From the NCBI GenBank assembly GCA_029260655.1, contig JAJDCU010000072.1, forward strand, positions 18,846-82,845: a stretch of 64,000 bases of DNA, in the 5' to 3' direction. Positions 63,035 through 64,000 of the stretch are shown here, piece by piece (within the stretch, counting starts at the first letter, position 1; each line of letters begins with the position of its first letter). The position numbers were made by a program, and so were the translations under genes. The notes below the pieces were generated by a model. It searched no databases, had not been told where the DNA came from, and worked only from the letters and a program-made list of their open reading frames with translations. Source of the stretch: Phycisphaeraceae bacterium (GTDB taxonomy: Bacteria; Planctomycetota; Phycisphaerae; Phycisphaerales; Phycisphaeraceae).

Positions 63035-63631
63035 ATGTCGGCAGGCTACAACACAAAATGCAGAAGTTGTGGTCAGGACTCATTCGTCATCTGGGATTAC
63101 CTGTCCCTACGCCACAAGGGGAAAGATATCCCGCTGCCTCATCCTGGAGAATCCCATCATCTGGAGGAAAAGTTCAGCCTTACTGAAAACGAAGCAGCGC
63201 TAGCGGGCCGGCTTCACCGTAACGACTGTTGGGTATGCGGCTCCTGCAAAGAGGTTTTCTACAAGCAATCCTTATCCCTGCCTGATGACCCACCACCGAG
63301 CAAGAATTCAACCAGAGTGCTTGTAGTGCTGTGGGTACTAGTGCTTGCCTTTCTCTTCTTTAAGGGCATCCACACTTTATGGATAATGGTCGTGGGTATA
63401 GTCTCCGGTGTGATTTTCACCTTGGTTGTTCCGAGTATAGAGGGCCGACGAATTCGCAAACGCCTGATAGCTCAGTACAGCATTTCCGACATAACAACCT
63501 GCCCCAAGTGTGAGTCAGGCCAGATATCAAGGTTGCCAGAGCTAGCACTTAACGACGGAGATGAAATAGCCAACCCGTGCCCCCATTGTGAGAGTCGTGA
63601 CAGCGTCATCACCGGCTCGTTTATGTCTTGA
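63035..63631 (+). CDS. Membrane protein with flanking zinc-ribbon CxxC motifs
   Basis: The 198-residue product has CxxC pairs before and after a membrane segment: KCRSCGQDSF (about 8), WVCGSCKEVFY (about 67), then two helices (about 92-109 and 112-132), then TCPKCESGQI (about 155) and PCPHCESRDS (about 183). Two zinc ribbons, each made of two pairs, would face the same side. Family unknown. Composition is lower in GC than the rest of the window, so it may be acquired. Confidence 0.7.
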   Translation: MSAGYNTKCRSCGQDSFVIWDYLSLRHKGKDIPLPHPGESHHLEEKFSLTENEAALAGRLHRNDCWVCGSCKEVFYKQSLSLPDDPPPSKNSTRVLVVLWVLVLAFLFFKGIHTLWIMVVGIVSGVIFTLVVPSIEGRRIRKRLIAQYSISDITTCPKCESGQISRLPELALNDGDEIANPCPHCESRDSVITGSFMS

Positions 63632-64000
63632 TAGTTTCCAACTCTTGGGCGAGGATATGGGGCCCACGCCCGCCGTCCACTAAGGACCGCCCAAGTGCGC
63701 ACAAACTCGGCTTATCGTCAGGGGAAAAGACCTCTAGGGCGAACATTTTCTATTTCGGTTGCCGGGCTGTACTTGCGTTGCATTGCAGTGCACGCCGCGA
63801 CGGGTCTGTGCGCGCAAACGCGACTTTCCGTCACTTAGTGGAGGCGCGATTTATTTTGAATCGCGTCTGCCGACAACCTCACGATGGCGGTTAACCGACT
63901 CCCCTGAGCATCCAAAGATTAAAAGGACCTGGACTCGCGGGCTGCCCCCACATAAAGCCTCGCTCAAAAGGCGTGTGCCGGTGACGGGACTTGATGGAGC
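63632..64000. other. Terminal stretch without a supported gene
   Basis: The 369 bases to the window end show no convincing gene on either strand; the frame at 63628-63894 lacks a ribosome site and family features. A perfect small hairpin (CGCGATT-TATTTTG-AATCGCG, 63846-63866) is present without a U-tract. No RNA gene was recognised. Confidence 0.4.

Noticed and set aside
63628..63894. Open frame near the window end
   Set aside because: No start signal or family feature; overlaps the end of the previous gene.

Overview
This is high-GC DNA from a motile, Gram-negative-type bacterium, most likely a planctomycete of the class Phycisphaerae. The clues are a C-terminal CxxC/YDLRGLP/CPECG zinc motif at 50699-51127, a PEP-CTERM protein, frequent GTG and TTG starts, two groEL genes, an mreBCD locus, and spacers full of short repeated words. 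This placement comes from gene content and recalled family knowledge; no database search was possible. No rRNA, tRNA, CRISPR, insertion sequence or prophage was seen.

Region 1 (1-25753) is a long flagellar cluster on the + strand. It opens with the 3' part of a sigma-54 activator gene. Next come three phased enhancer-like repeats (742-799) and a textbook -24/-12 sigma-54 promoter (863-878). The genes then run flgB, flgC, fliE, fliF, fliG, fliH, fliI, fliJ, a motE-like gene, fliK, flgD, a small unknown gene, flgE, flbD, motA, motB, fliL, fliN, fliO, fliP, fliQ, fliR, flhB, flhA, flhF and flhG. They encode the proximal rod, MS ring, export gate and ATPase, hook, stator and flagellar placement GTPases. 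fliM is absent from its usual place between fliL and fliN. A terminator follows flhG. A separate sigma-70-type promoter then starts a small membrane protein gene and fliA (sigma-28).

Region 2 (25973-35209) carries argS, a DUF1802 gene, a membrane protein with duplicated PH-like halves, a processive family-2 glycosyltransferase, a TolB-like propeller protein, a lipoprotein, a small unknown gene and xerC, ending at a strong terminator.

Region 3 (35425-42499) is an envelope and shape region: lnt, a HEAT-repeat exported protein, then a TTGACA/GATAAT promoter leading into a coiled-coil MreC-like protein, a 48-residue membrane microprotein, mreB, mreC and mreD.

Region 4 (42553-50458, mostly minus strand) has an M28 peptidase lipoprotein, a 49-residue membrane microprotein behind galE, a DUF368 (PopT) undecaprenyl-phosphate translocase, an AGCS transporter with an unusual extracytoplasmic N-terminal domain, a lipoprotein overlapping an amidohydrolase-like probable pseudoenzyme, and gcvH.

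Region 5 (50699-56385) has the zinc-motif membrane protein, sat, a thioredoxin-fold exported protein, a PEP-CTERM protein and an MsrB-MsrA fusion.

Region 6 (56421-62668, minus strand) is a chaperone cluster read as groEL, groES, groEL, dnaJ, grpE, fmdB-like. The window ends with a zinc-ribbon membrane protein and about 370 bases in which no gene is seen.
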